Shown here: positions 27,601 through 35,712 of the stretch, in pieces
Layout: each line of letters opens with the position of its first letter
Numbering within the stretch: the stretch's first letter is position 1
Assembly: GCA_934292725.1 (NCBI GenBank)
Contig: CAKQXY010000016.1
Location: forward strand, 1 to 64,000
Source: an uncultured Lachnospiraceae bacterium
GTDB taxonomy: Bacteria; Bacillota; Clostridia; Lachnospirales; Lachnospiraceae
Reading direction: 5' to 3'
Length of the DNA stretch: 64,000 nt
Position numbers and translations under genes: made by a program
Notes under the pieces: model-generated
What the model saw: the letters and a program-made list of their open reading frames with translations, nothing else
Told to the model about the DNA's origin: nothing
The model's database searches: none

Positions 27601-28016
27601 TTCTCACCAAAGCGAATATATTGTGTCAGATCAAAGCCAAACGGTGCCACACCATTCTCATGGTAGCCTGCCAATGTACCATTTACATAAAGATAGCAGG
27701 TCTGGCGCACCTTCTCAAACTGAATAAGAACCTTCTGACCCTGACGATTTTTTGGCACCTCAAACCACTTGCGGTAAAATGCCATTGTTCGCTTCTGACC
27801 GCTTCCTGCATCCTGAATGCGATCACGAAAAAGATCACCATCATTGAAGGTATGAGGAAGAGTTACCTCCTCCCAATTCTCCTCCTTGTACGCTGTTTCA
27901 TAGAAGAAATGACCCTCTGCATCACGCCACTTATTCAGCGCATCTTTCAATGGGAAGGCATCTGCAAGCAGAAACTTCCATCCATAGTGGAAGTAAATTC
28001 CTTTTCCGATACTCAT
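24642..28016 (-). CDS. Glycoside hydrolase family 2-like protein with altered acid/base site
   Basis: This 1124-residue intracellular GH2-type protein has a sugar-binding jelly roll (about 40-230), an immunoglobulin-like domain, a TIM barrel (about 430-720) and C-terminal Ig-like domains. ATG 28016 follows AAAGGAG. In most GH2 enzymes the acid/base Glu lies in a GNES-type motif; here the matching segment reads NHPSIVFWEAGNNS, placing Asn531 at that position. The likely nucleophile is Glu595 in ITETEYSREE. It may use another residue or belong to a divergent GH2 subfamily. It lies 10 bp after the PL26-like lyase gene. Confidence 0.88.
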   Translation of the reverse strand: MSIGKGIYFHYGWKFLLADAFPLKDALNKWRDAEGHFFYETAYKEENWEEVTLPHTFNDGDLFRDRIQDAGSGQKRTMAFYRKWFEVPKNRQGQKVLIQFEKVRQTCYLYVNGTLAGYHENGVAPFGFDLTQYIRFGEKNLIAVATDNTATRNIPFCIAETPNAEDVEPGSYLQPQDEEVPKDREGVGFFWNCNDFNPSVGGLTSPVRLYYKPQVYLTLPLYSNLLTKGCYVYGSDYEIKSGKDKNGMELSGSAKTTVEAEVRNETGKPVVAWICVDVLRHDGTKAFSFQSKPQEIASWGAEESFLSIVPKDAYKKDENGHYVPADEEEAAPTRIDSEHVTVVKAQSGREGLRLWSIDDPYLYRVVVRLYTKDCAVGGCVVCDSAKADAADENAGIMCLDEQEIETGFCKIGYDKDQGVMINDAPVWLRGYAQRATNEWAAIGIAPEWLKDEDARLIKESNANHIRWMHVAAAPSEIRAFDRQGIICTQPAGDKEKENFGRQWDQRVELMRDVIIAFRNHPSIVFWEAGNNSIGKEHMREMRLLKEALDPSRGRFMGCRTINTEEVLVESEYVGTMLNRHAARFLAEHGPITETEYSREEAPRRIWDDFTPPDFDYKNKWLGKGGRKQPGGDFYDLTSEDLALANAKGYSEFFNDRIGGASHHDWYSACAALCWTDSAQHGRQAYSENGRMSGRVDAARNKKQSFDVFRVMQSRKPEVKIVGHWNYPPQDEKNYRYEEKAFDGNFWMATGEYGYRDPKHKTVYVIASDPIAKVELYVNDELVGSCDTPQDTFVFAFPNIDITRQGKVMAIAYDYDEKQVAADTIETAGEPAKLELSVKTSPKWLLADGADVAFIDVHVTDTEGRICPLCDARIDFALDGEGIFLGGYNSGRFNGPNKQDNVIHKNYLYAECGYNRVFLRSTKKAGAIRVTAAMEGLSPVSVELNSVPVVLEDEALTYLNASYPDLGDTIAPNNQDYPAVAAADLAKYVPETEQYCKILWNGQEPDTRGVRTVNKNGSIWGAVICILERMKGELGDVFDYEYDQKKERLTLTSGGHTVIAQTHQTHLLVDGKENLMDGEPYISESRQFVMEVNAIITYIEGVTAYYDDKVNVFRVECRNRKEKQL

Positions 28017-28026
28017 GTGTTCTCCT

Positions 28027-30744
28027 TTACGCTTTATGGAATCCACTTTCGTCAAGCCCTGCCAAAAGCTTTTCCAGCTCTTCCATTGTCTTTGGCAAAT
28101 CCTCGCGAATATAGCGAAGTGCCGTGATTATATTTAAGCACCACTGTGAAGTGAAGTTTGTAGTAATCCATGGAATCTCGTGAAGCACTTCTTTATTTCC
28201 TGCATCAAAGATGTCATGCGCCAAGAAGCCCTCTGTATTATTATGAGTGCAAAGTGCATGAAGAAGAATCTTCCATGTAGTCTGTGCCAGCCACTTATCG
28301 TGCAAACGAGCTGCTCCATATGCTGCAAGTCCAGATGCCATAAATGGAAGGCTAAACTCTCTGTTTCCAATAAGACCATTTGATTCTTCTAACTGCTTTT
28401 CCTTTGGCAGATAGTAGAAGCGGCCATGCTCTGCTAACATATCCTTCCATTCTTCATCGCCCAGTAAATCGGCAATCTCAATCCATACCTGAATAGCACC
28501 CATGCACACCTGCAGATGACTTCCTCCGTTTGTGCGCTCTCCGATGTAACGAAGATGGCTGTCCTTCGGATCATACTCAAAATCAGGACCTGATGTAAGA
28601 CGAAGCGGCAGCGCCTTTAAATCATCAATACCGATCTGAATCTTATTTTTGTATGTGTCATCGTTAAATCGCTCCCACTGTGTCATCCAGTCTGAGCAAA
28701 AGCTTGACCAATCTGGTCCTGAACGCGCATGTGCCGGTGCATTCATCTTATCTTTGTCAAAGAAGAAACGAAGCGGATCTGTCGTAACAATTGCTTCATC
28801 AGCATCCTTTACATCATCAAAAACATCACCAAGACGCATATCACCTGTCAGGTAGTAATAGAAACGATGATGACCTGCCATTGCAATACGAGCCTCCTTG
28901 CATGAACAGCCCCAGTGGCGCACATTATGACGAGAGCCAAGACCCTTAAGCGGACCAAAATGATAGATATCAACCTCAGAACAATGACGGCTCATTGCCT
29001 CTGCCATTGTGAAAATATCTTCTCTTCCGCTTCTCATAAAGGCTAACCACAGCCACAGTGTTGGAACTAGCTCTGTGTTCTGCCATGCGTAGCCGCCCAT
29101 ATCGTAGCGCCAGCTATGACGGAATGGGTCATAAGTATGCATGATATCTCCATAATTAAACATGCCATACCAGCTGCGCACCTCTACCTCATTTTTATAA
29201 AAATCAAACGCCTTATCAAGCTGTTCTTCTAAGAAGCGCTCTACCTGTGTTTTTTTTGATGGAAGACTCCACTCACCAAATGCCTGCAGCTTTTCATAAA
29301 CAGATGGATCTGCTACATATACAGGCGGCTTTTGAACACTGTCTGAAAAACGCTTTAATGCATCGCCATCAGATACTGCATTATTAGAAAGCTTTATAGA
29401 GAAATTGTTAGTATTTCCAATACCATAAGCAGATGCACCAACTACATCGAAGCCCTCATAATAAGTCTGGGAATAGCCCTGATCGGCATAATGGCGAAAA
29501 TCCATTGCCTCAACCTGTGGGCACCACAGCCAGAAAATCACCTCTGCATTGTCCTGATCAAGATCACCAGCCTCAACTGCTGACGGATATTTCTGCCAGA
29601 AATCTTTTGAGGAAAGAGAGAAGCTTCCGCTCTCATCAGCAATATTTACGCTGCCCGGTGCTCTCATGCCATGAAGTCCCTCTATATAGCAGCAGTCTGG
29701 ATTTACGATCTTCTTTTTAATAGAAAAATGTGTTGCGCTGTCCTGACAAAGCACGTAGCGGCTCCAGATCGGCATATGCTTAGATGCTTCTATTGCAGTT
29801 GCGGCAGCCTGATCATTATCTGCATCAAGATAAAGCATCTGTCCCTTTGTCTGTGCATCATAAATCTCTGGTGCTACTCTTGGACGCCAGCTAAGAAGCT
29901 CAGTCATCTCCTCATGAAAACTTCCATGATCAGTACCAAAACGAATGTGACGGTTATACATTTCACCCTTCATTGGACGATGGAAACGCACACCAAGACC
30001 TTTAAGAAAATCCTTCTTCTCATCACCATCAAACAAAAACGTATGCTCAAAATCAATCTTTGGGCTATTAAGATAAATAGTCTCGCGAATGACAAATGGC
30101 AGCACACGGCGATCATTTGCATGACTTACATGAGTTCCTCTTAAGCAGAAGGTCACGCGAACTGGTCCCTGCTCCTCAATAGAAACAGACTCAATCTCTC
30201 CTGTGTACGGCACTGTTTTTTGAATCAATACACCGTCTTTCACACTTCTTTCTTCTAGCTGCAGCACCAGATCCGCATCCGTCACCTGAACACGTCCATC
30301 TACTGTTACATCACGAAGAATCACATTTTTATTCTTTGGCACAGCTGCGTGAACACAGCCTGCGTCAACTATATATGCATCTTCCTCTTCTTTTACAAAA
30401 AGTGATGGCTCCATATCCTTTTTGCTGCTTACGTCTTCATTTACAGGAATAACCTCAAATGTTTCACCATTTTTGCTGTCTGCGGTATGAGCTGTCCACT
30501 TTACTGAACCATCCGGCCAGTATGCTGTTATTCTTGACTGAGACGGCACTATTTTATTTTTTGTACTGTCTTTTGCGTACACATTAAAGGAATCATCCTT
30601 CGATACAGCGCCTTTCTCCCACATGCAGCCCCATGTTGTATAGCCATACGCTTTTCTGTTTTCCATCAGATGAAGTGTCATTGACTGAACTGTCTGATCC
30701 TTCATTTCCATGTTTTTCATGTCCTCCACGTTATTTTGACCCAT
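28027..30744 (-). CDS. Exo-rhamnogalacturonan lyase, PL26 / YetA-like
   Basis: This 905-residue protein resembles PcRGLX/YetA (PL26), which releases unsaturated galacturonyl-rhamnose from rhamnogalacturonan chain ends. Typical stretches are AYWPDGSVKWTAHTAD near the N-terminus, EVIFWLWCPQVEAMDFRHY in the middle and NVRHWGCSCKEARIAMAGHH in the helical catalytic part. The frame extends 56 codons further upstream, but that stretch covers hairpins at the end of the previous gene. The ATG at 30744 (GAAAGAAAA upstream) or one of two slightly later ATGs after GGAGG is more likely. There is no signal peptide, which fits intracellular action. Confidence 0.87.
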   Translation of the reverse strand: MGQNNVEDMKNMEMKDQTVQSMTLHLMENRKAYGYTTWGCMWEKGAVSKDDSFNVYAKDSTKNKIVPSQSRITAYWPDGSVKWTAHTADSKNGETFEVIPVNEDVSSKKDMEPSLFVKEEEDAYIVDAGCVHAAVPKNKNVILRDVTVDGRVQVTDADLVLQLEERSVKDGVLIQKTVPYTGEIESVSIEEQGPVRVTFCLRGTHVSHANDRRVLPFVIRETIYLNSPKIDFEHTFLFDGDEKKDFLKGLGVRFHRPMKGEMYNRHIRFGTDHGSFHEEMTELLSWRPRVAPEIYDAQTKGQMLYLDADNDQAAATAIEASKHMPIWSRYVLCQDSATHFSIKKKIVNPDCCYIEGLHGMRAPGSVNIADESGSFSLSSKDFWQKYPSAVEAGDLDQDNAEVIFWLWCPQVEAMDFRHYADQGYSQTYYEGFDVVGASAYGIGNTNNFSIKLSNNAVSDGDALKRFSDSVQKPPVYVADPSVYEKLQAFGEWSLPSKKTQVERFLEEQLDKAFDFYKNEVEVRSWYGMFNYGDIMHTYDPFRHSWRYDMGGYAWQNTELVPTLWLWLAFMRSGREDIFTMAEAMSRHCSEVDIYHFGPLKGLGSRHNVRHWGCSCKEARIAMAGHHRFYYYLTGDMRLGDVFDDVKDADEAIVTTDPLRFFFDKDKMNAPAHARSGPDWSSFCSDWMTQWERFNDDTYKNKIQIGIDDLKALPLRLTSGPDFEYDPKDSHLRYIGERTNGGSHLQVCMGAIQVWIEIADLLGDEEWKDMLAEHGRFYYLPKEKQLEESNGLIGNREFSLPFMASGLAAYGAARLHDKWLAQTTWKILLHALCTHNNTEGFLAHDIFDAGNKEVLHEIPWITTNFTSQWCLNIITALRYIREDLPKTMEELEKLLAGLDESGFHKA

Positions 30745-30831
30745 TTTTCTTTCTTTTTCACACACCTCACATATGCTCTTTTTTGACAATTTGCATTTTG
30801 TAAGGCGTTTACTCACCAAAAAACAAAATAA

Positions 30832-30904
30832 GGGACACCCGGCTAAAACCAGGTGTCCCCAATACCGCTTTGGTATCAAAGGGGTCAAAATACCTTTTGA
30901 CCCC
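30832..30904 (-). terminator. Triple hairpin between binding-protein gene and PL26-like gene
   Basis: Three hairpins lie in tandem. The first, at 30881-30904, has a perfect 10-bp stem, GGGGTCAAAA/TTTTGACCCC. The second, at 30862-30876, is ATACC/GGTAT. The third, at 30832-30859, is GGGACACC/GGTGTCCC and is followed on the minus strand by TTATTTTG and T6. The last is terminator-like; the set may keep the binding protein more abundant than the downstream enzymes. Confidence 0.75.
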
Positions 30905-30917
30905 AACATCATTTTAA

Positions 30918-32522
30918 TTACTCAGCCTGGCTGGAAGCTTCCTCAGTAGCTGCTTCCTCGGTAGCTACCTCAGTTGCTGCCTCAGTATTCTCATCAGCCT
31001 CAGCGGTTTCCTGATCTGCTGCATATGCCTCGTTAACCTCAGCAATCAGATCATTTCCACCCTTATTTGCCCAGTCATCCCAAGCATCCTGCAGACCCTG
31101 CTCATCGATAACGCCGCAGATGTACTGTGTTCTTGCCTCAGACAGGATGTTGTCAAGGTCAGCGCCATACTTGGAGTAAGTCTCAGAACCGGACAGGTAA
31201 GCAAGTGCCGGATTAGAAACTGCTACCGGACGTGTTCTCTGCTCATAGCACTCGGTCAGAGCCAGATCTCTCTCTGTCTGCTTCAGCGGCTTCTGATCAT
31301 CTGCGTATCCCGGAATGTAAGCTACCATCTGGTTCAGACCAAGATGTGGATTCTCACTGTTGTCACGACCAGAAATAACTTCGATCTTTCCATCTGCATC
31401 CCAGTTGTAGGTAACGCCCTCAAGACCGTAATCAGCTAAGATAAGCATATCATAATCATTTAACTTATCAAGGAAGGTAAGGGAGTTGATAACATCTTCC
31501 TCAGTCTTAGCACCATCAGTAGTAATTACATAGAAACCATTGTAACCGGAAGTAGCAAGAGTCTTGCCATTGATCGGTCCTAACAGATTCATAGATGCAT
31601 ACTCATCTGGATTAGTAACAGACGGAACTTCGTTGTTTACGAAGTAGTCCCAAATACGGCGAGCGCCATCCATAACGTCGATGTAAACACCGTTCTGACC
31701 CTTCTTGCAGCCGTTTGACCACTCGGAAGTATCAATAGTTACCCAATCTGGGCTCATTAAACCATCATCATAAACCTTCTTTAACCAGTCGATTGCTTCC
31801 TTGTACTCAGCAGTCTGATGTACCGGAACAAGCTGACCGTCCTGCTCTACCCAGCCGTTTCCACAGCCAAACCAAGTCTGAACGATATCAAACGGTCCTG
31901 TGTACTTAGTCATTTCCATACCGTAGGTATCATCTACATTATTTCCATCTGGATCGCCATAGGTAAACTGATACAGCATGTTATAAACATCATCAATAGT
32001 CTCCGGAGTACCAAGACCTAACTTATCAGCCCAGTCCTGACGATAGGAGAAGCCGTAACGTCCAAGCTCACGAACACGCGGAATACCGATAACCTCACCG
32101 CCTACAGTCAGACCCTTTAAGGTTTCTCTGCTAACCTGAGACAGATTCGGGAACTTCTCGCTGTCATCAAGAAACTCGGACAGATCCCAGAATGCACCTT
32201 CCTCAGCTGCTGATACGATTGTTCCGTTCATAGCGCCGCCGCAGGTAAGAATCATTGGCATGTTGTCGAAGTCCATAAGAGTGGTTCCAAGAACCTGATC
32301 ATATGCACCATTATCTCCCCACTTAATCTCGAAGTTGATTCCAGTGTACTCCTGAACTCTCTTGATAACCTCATCAGAACCCTCATTCTTTAAGCTCTTT
32401 CCTGCATTGTACTCTGGAACGAGTAAAGTTACTGTCGGCTGCTCATCTGCAAATGCCATAGACGGAAGCATTGTTGCTGCCATTGCTGCTGCCATACCAG
32501 CTGCTAAAAACTTCTTATTCAT
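30918..32522 (-). CDS. Oligosaccharide-binding protein of a rhamnogalacturonan-type ABC importer
   Basis: This 534-residue family-1 binding protein resembles LplA/YtcQ. Residues 1-25 form a Sec signal ending S-M-A-F-A before D-E; there is no lipobox cysteine. The last 30 residues or so form a Glu/Ala/Thr-rich tail (ETAEADENTEAATEVATEEA). It follows two permease genes and precedes lyase and GH2 genes, so it most likely binds rhamnogalacturonan oligosaccharides. The tandem hairpins just after its stop probably set its expression relative to the enzymes. How it is retained at the cell surface is unclear. Confidence 0.92.
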   Translation of the reverse strand: MNKKFLAAGMAAAMAATMLPSMAFADEQPTVTLLVPEYNAGKSLKNEGSDEVIKRVQEYTGINFEIKWGDNGAYDQVLGTTLMDFDNMPMILTCGGAMNGTIVSAAEEGAFWDLSEFLDDSEKFPNLSQVSRETLKGLTVGGEVIGIPRVRELGRYGFSYRQDWADKLGLGTPETIDDVYNMLYQFTYGDPDGNNVDDTYGMEMTKYTGPFDIVQTWFGCGNGWVEQDGQLVPVHQTAEYKEAIDWLKKVYDDGLMSPDWVTIDTSEWSNGCKKGQNGVYIDVMDGARRIWDYFVNNEVPSVTNPDEYASMNLLGPINGKTLATSGYNGFYVITTDGAKTEEDVINSLTFLDKLNDYDMLILADYGLEGVTYNWDADGKIEVISGRDNSENPHLGLNQMVAYIPGYADDQKPLKQTERDLALTECYEQRTRPVAVSNPALAYLSGSETYSKYGADLDNILSEARTQYICGVIDEQGLQDAWDDWANKGGNDLIAEVNEAYAADQETAEADENTEAATEVATEEAATEEASSQAE

Positions 32523-32648
32523 TTTTTAAACCCTCCTGGAATAAATATTCTGACAGTGTCCGAAGCTGCACTTTTTACAGGCAGCTTTCGGTCGCCATCT
32601 ATGAAAGATGATCTGCGAAATTTTCGCGCTCATTATCACTTCTTTTTA

Positions 32649-33557
32649 TTAGCCCTTAACTGCACCTACCATAACACCCTGTGTAAAGAACTTCTGGATG
32701 AATGGGTAAACACAAAGAATCGGGACAGTTGCAACTACAGTAGATGCCATACGAACTGCCTTAGACGGCGGTGCTCCATTTGAACCCCAGTCCATCAGTT
32801 CATCTGTCTCTGCCTGCTGTGCCTGCTGCATAACCTCACGCAGTACCTGCTGTACAACCTTCATGTTAACATTATCAATATACAGCAGTGAGTTGAAGTA
32901 TGAGTTCCAGTGTCCTACTGCGTAGAACAGACCTACGGAAGCCAAAACCGGCTTGGAAAGAGGAAGAACAACCTTAAGGAAAATGGTAAGGTCAGATGCA
33001 CCATCGATGTGTGATGCCTCCTCAAGTTCCTTTGGAAGACCCTGGAAATAGTTCTTGATAATAATCATGTTGAATGCACTGATTGCACCTGGCAACCACA
33101 GTGCCCAATATGTATTACGAAGATGAAGAATATTTACAACTAAGATGTAGCTTGGTACCATACCACCGCCAAACAGCATCGTAACGATAACCATGTTTGT
33201 GATACCGTTTCTCCAACGGAAGTCGGAACGTGCCAGAGGATATGCAAGTGTGGTACTCATAAACATATTGATAAAAGTACCAACTGCTGTTACAAGCAGA
33301 GAGTTTGCAAGACCTCTAAAAATAGAACCATCTTTTACAATGTAAGAATATGCATTGGTAGAAAATACTGTCGGGAACAGGAAGAATGACTTTTCAGTCA
33401 GCTCTGCCTCTGTCGCGAAGGAACCAGCCAGTACATATAAAAACGGGATAACGGTTGCTATGGCAAAAAGTGCTACGATCACATACAGAAGAACCTGTAC
33501 AAATGCATCACCAGGCGACCGCTTAATTCTGTTTGCTCTTGAAATATTGTTAGCCAT
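32649..33557 (-). CDS. Oligosaccharide ABC importer permease, LplC/YtcP type
   Basis: This 302-residue CUT1 permease has six membrane segments, an EAA loop reading EEASHIDGASDLTIF and the family C-terminus VGAVKG. ATG 33557 follows AAGGAGG; a 20-codon upstream extension of the frame lacks a site. It pairs with the next permease to form the channel for rhamnogalacturonan-derived oligosaccharides. It lies 13 bp after its partner. The binding-protein gene follows after 126 bp. Confidence 0.94.
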   Translation of the reverse strand: MANNISRANRIKRSPGDAFVQVLLYVIVALFAIATVIPFLYVLAGSFATEAELTEKSFFLFPTVFSTNAYSYIVKDGSIFRGLANSLLVTAVGTFINMFMSTTLAYPLARSDFRWRNGITNMVIVTMLFGGGMVPSYILVVNILHLRNTYWALWLPGAISAFNMIIIKNYFQGLPKELEEASHIDGASDLTIFLKVVLPLSKPVLASVGLFYAVGHWNSYFNSLLYIDNVNMKVVQQVLREVMQQAQQAETDELMDWGSNGAPPSKAVRMASTVVATVPILCVYPFIQKFFTQGVMVGAVKG

Positions 33558-33570
33558 CGCTTTTGCCTCC

Positions 33571-34548
33571 TTAATAGAATCCGCTCTCACCACAGAGCTT
33601 TGCAATCTTATTTGCACTTAAAACAAGAATCAAACTGACAATAGACTTAAAGAGTCCTGCTGCAGCTGATACAGAATACTGGCCACTTACAATACCTCTC
33701 TCATAAATGTAGGTATCAAATACCTGTGCCCTAGAAGCATTCAAATCGTTCTTCATCAGATAGATCTGCTCGAAACCTGTGTTTAAGATACTTCCGCACT
33801 TCATGATCAGCATGATAACAACTGTACCGCGGATCGCCGGAAGTGTGATGTGCCACATCAGTCTCCATCTGCCTGCACCATCTACACGTGCTGCCTCATA
33901 CAGCTGCATGTCAACACCAGAAAGTGCTGCCAAGAAAATGATAGTACCGTAACCAGTCTCCTTCCAGATACTCTGTCCTACAATCAACTGATTGAAGAAC
34001 TTCGGATCGGTCAGAACCTTCGGTGCGGCATCACCCATAAACATCTTCATTAACTGGTAAACAGCACCATCATTAGAGTTAAACAGCTGCTGTGTTAAAG
34101 ATGCAACAATAACTAAGGATACGAAGTGAGGAATGTAAACCAGTGTCTGTGAAATACGCTTAAATGGCATACATCTTAACTCATTAAGCATCAATGAAAG
34201 AATAATCGGTGCCGGGAAAAACAATGCCAGACTCAATAATGAGATGGACAATGTATTTCTAAACAGCGACCAGAAACTAACTGTTTTACTCGTAAAGAAC
34301 TCTTTAAAATTATCCAGTCCTACAAATTCACTGTAGATGAAACTGGAAAAGATGCCTGAATGACCACGAATACGTAACTTGTAATTCTGAAATGCCATTA
34401 CCAGGCCGCCCATAGGCAGATAACAGAAAATGATCATCCAGATAACGCCTGGAAGAACCATCAGATACAGCCATTTATGACGCTTCATGTCAGTGATCAG
34501 CGGAGTCTTCTTATGCTGATAGGCTGATGTGTTATTTTTCTTACCCAT
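33571..34548 (-). CDS. Oligosaccharide ABC importer permease, LplB/YteP type
   Basis: This 325-residue CUT1 permease is the first gene of the importer-enzyme operon. The EAA loop reads EAARVDGAGRWRLMW, and the ATG follows GGAAGGAG. It carries the family's long N-terminal cytoplasmic part and six membrane segments. A consensus promoter lies 137 bp upstream. No dedicated ATPase gene is in the locus, so a shared MsmK-type ATPase elsewhere in the genome is expected. Confidence 0.94.
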   Translation of the reverse strand: MGKKNNTSAYQHKKTPLITDMKRHKWLYLMVLPGVIWMIIFCYLPMGGLVMAFQNYKLRIRGHSGIFSSFIYSEFVGLDNFKEFFTSKTVSFWSLFRNTLSISLLSLALFFPAPIILSLMLNELRCMPFKRISQTLVYIPHFVSLVIVASLTQQLFNSNDGAVYQLMKMFMGDAAPKVLTDPKFFNQLIVGQSIWKETGYGTIIFLAALSGVDMQLYEAARVDGAGRWRLMWHITLPAIRGTVVIMLIMKCGSILNTGFEQIYLMKNDLNASRAQVFDTYIYERGIVSGQYSVSAAAGLFKSIVSLILVLSANKIAKLCGESGFY

Positions 34549-34884
34549 GATTTTTCTCCTTCCTTCTTTTCTACTCCGATCCTTTTAGAGTGCATTCTAT
34601 GCATTTACGACCAAGTTTTTTTATAAACTTTGGTTTTCAAAGATGATATCTGCTGCACACGGATGGTGTATTTTCATTGTCGATATTATATAATACTTTG
34701 CTTATTTTTTCAATACTTTTTTTACTTTTTGTTCTAAAAAAATTAATTTTTTCTATTTTTTGTTAAAAATTTATCATTTGTCATTAGGTAGAACGGACAA
34801 ATTTTGGATGTCTATTCAATTTATTTTTAGTTCATAGCAAAAACGACCTTTTATGCAAATAGACACTTTCTTAACTATATTTTT
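34549..34884. other. AT-rich promoter region of the RG importer operon
   Basis: A 336-bp gap between the YesU-like gene and the permease gene, very AT-rich. It contains the promoter at 34685-34713. I see no clear operator palindrome or coding frame. Confidence 0.7.
34685..34713 (-). promoter_or_regulatory. Promoter of the rhamnogalacturonan importer operon
   Basis: On the minus strand, TTGAAA (34713-34708) and a consensus TATAAT (34690-34685) are 17 bp apart. The leader is about 130 nt. Confidence 0.85.
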
Positions 34885-35580
34885 TTAATTTTCAAAGCTA
34901 TAAACTTTAAGCTTTGAGTACTCTCCTATCATCGGTGCAAGCTGTCTAAATCCGATTTTTCCACCTTCTAAGCACGAACCATATGTTGTTCCATCATCGT
35001 TGAAATTGAATACTTCTAAGTCATTGACAAAGAAGCGTACCTGATTCTCATATTTTAAAAGACCAAGCTTGTACGGTGCGGATACATCTGCAACGTCCGG
35101 AATAGGATCAGCGCCCTGCGCAACAAGATAAAATCCATAGCTCTTTCTTAAGTTGCATGTGTGGAAGCTTCTCTCATCTGGCTCTTTTCTTCTGAAATAA
35201 GACACATGGAAAGCATTTATATCTCCGTGATGATAAAGCGGATACTCTCCTGTTCTTGGCTGAAGTGATTCATCAAAGAGGTCTTCTCCATTTCTTCCCT
35301 TTGCAGCAAAGAAAAGGATGGCAAGTCCCGGCTCCTTTAATGGCTGAAACTCCCATTCAATGTAAACATTGGATGGAAAATCCTTAGGACACCATAAAAC
35401 ATAATTTGCCTTCTGACCCTGCGCAGCGCTTAAGCCATTTTCCATGCGAAGCTTGCCCTCAGGGAATGAAATGTTTGCTGTACCCTCAAGCACAAAGCCT
35501 TCGATGTCGGACTTGGATGCAAGTGGGTTGTTGTAAATTAGTTGTGGTTCAGTGGTGATTCCATACTTTGTAAATTCCAT
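34885..35580 (-). CDS. YesU-like DUF1961 protein
   Basis: This 231-residue soluble protein matches the DUF1961 family (Bacillus subtilis YesU), which occurs in rhamnogalacturonan loci. The fold is a concanavalin-like beta sandwich. Visible features are VLWCPKDFPSNVYIEWEFQP, a YHHGDINAFHVSYFRRK stretch rich in possible active-site residues, and a C-terminal GGKIGFRQLAPM. The function is unknown; an intracellular lyase or glycosidase on RG fragments is a fair guess. AAAGGA precedes the ATG. Its leader carries the paired CCGGG units also seen before pflB. Confidence 0.82.
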   Translation of the reverse strand: MEFTKYGITTEPQLIYNNPLASKSDIEGFVLEGTANISFPEGKLRMENGLSAAQGQKANYVLWCPKDFPSNVYIEWEFQPLKEPGLAILFFAAKGRNGEDLFDESLQPRTGEYPLYHHGDINAFHVSYFRRKEPDERSFHTCNLRKSYGFYLVAQGADPIPDVADVSAPYKLGLLKYENQVRFFVNDLEVFNFNDDGTTYGSCLEGGKIGFRQLAPMIGEYSKLKVYSFEN

Positions 35581-35609
35581 AGTAGATATTCCTTTCTTTT
35601 TTATTGTAT

Positions 35610-35698
35610 TGTAACCCGGGAGGTCATCGAATGAATCTAGGATGTGATTGTTACCCGGAAGAGTATCGAAGGGGGATCTCGGCGAAGTGTTTGTCGGT
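35610..35698 (-). repeat. Paired ACCCGG units plus conserved tail (YesU-like gene leader)
   Basis: Two 22-bp units (35610-35631 and 35649-35670) share TGT-ACCCGG and ATCGAA and agree at 17 of 22 positions. They are followed by GGCGAAGTGTTTGTCGG. The layout and tail match the element upstream of pflB at 8014-8102. On the minus strand it lies 30-120 nt before the YesU-like start. Confidence 0.55.
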
Positions 35699-35712
35699 CC
35701 CCATTTACGTAA

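Noticed and set aside
30745..30912. 56-codon N-terminal extension of the PL26-like protein
   Set aside because: It would cover three tandem hairpins after the binding-protein stop and has no family similarity or start site.
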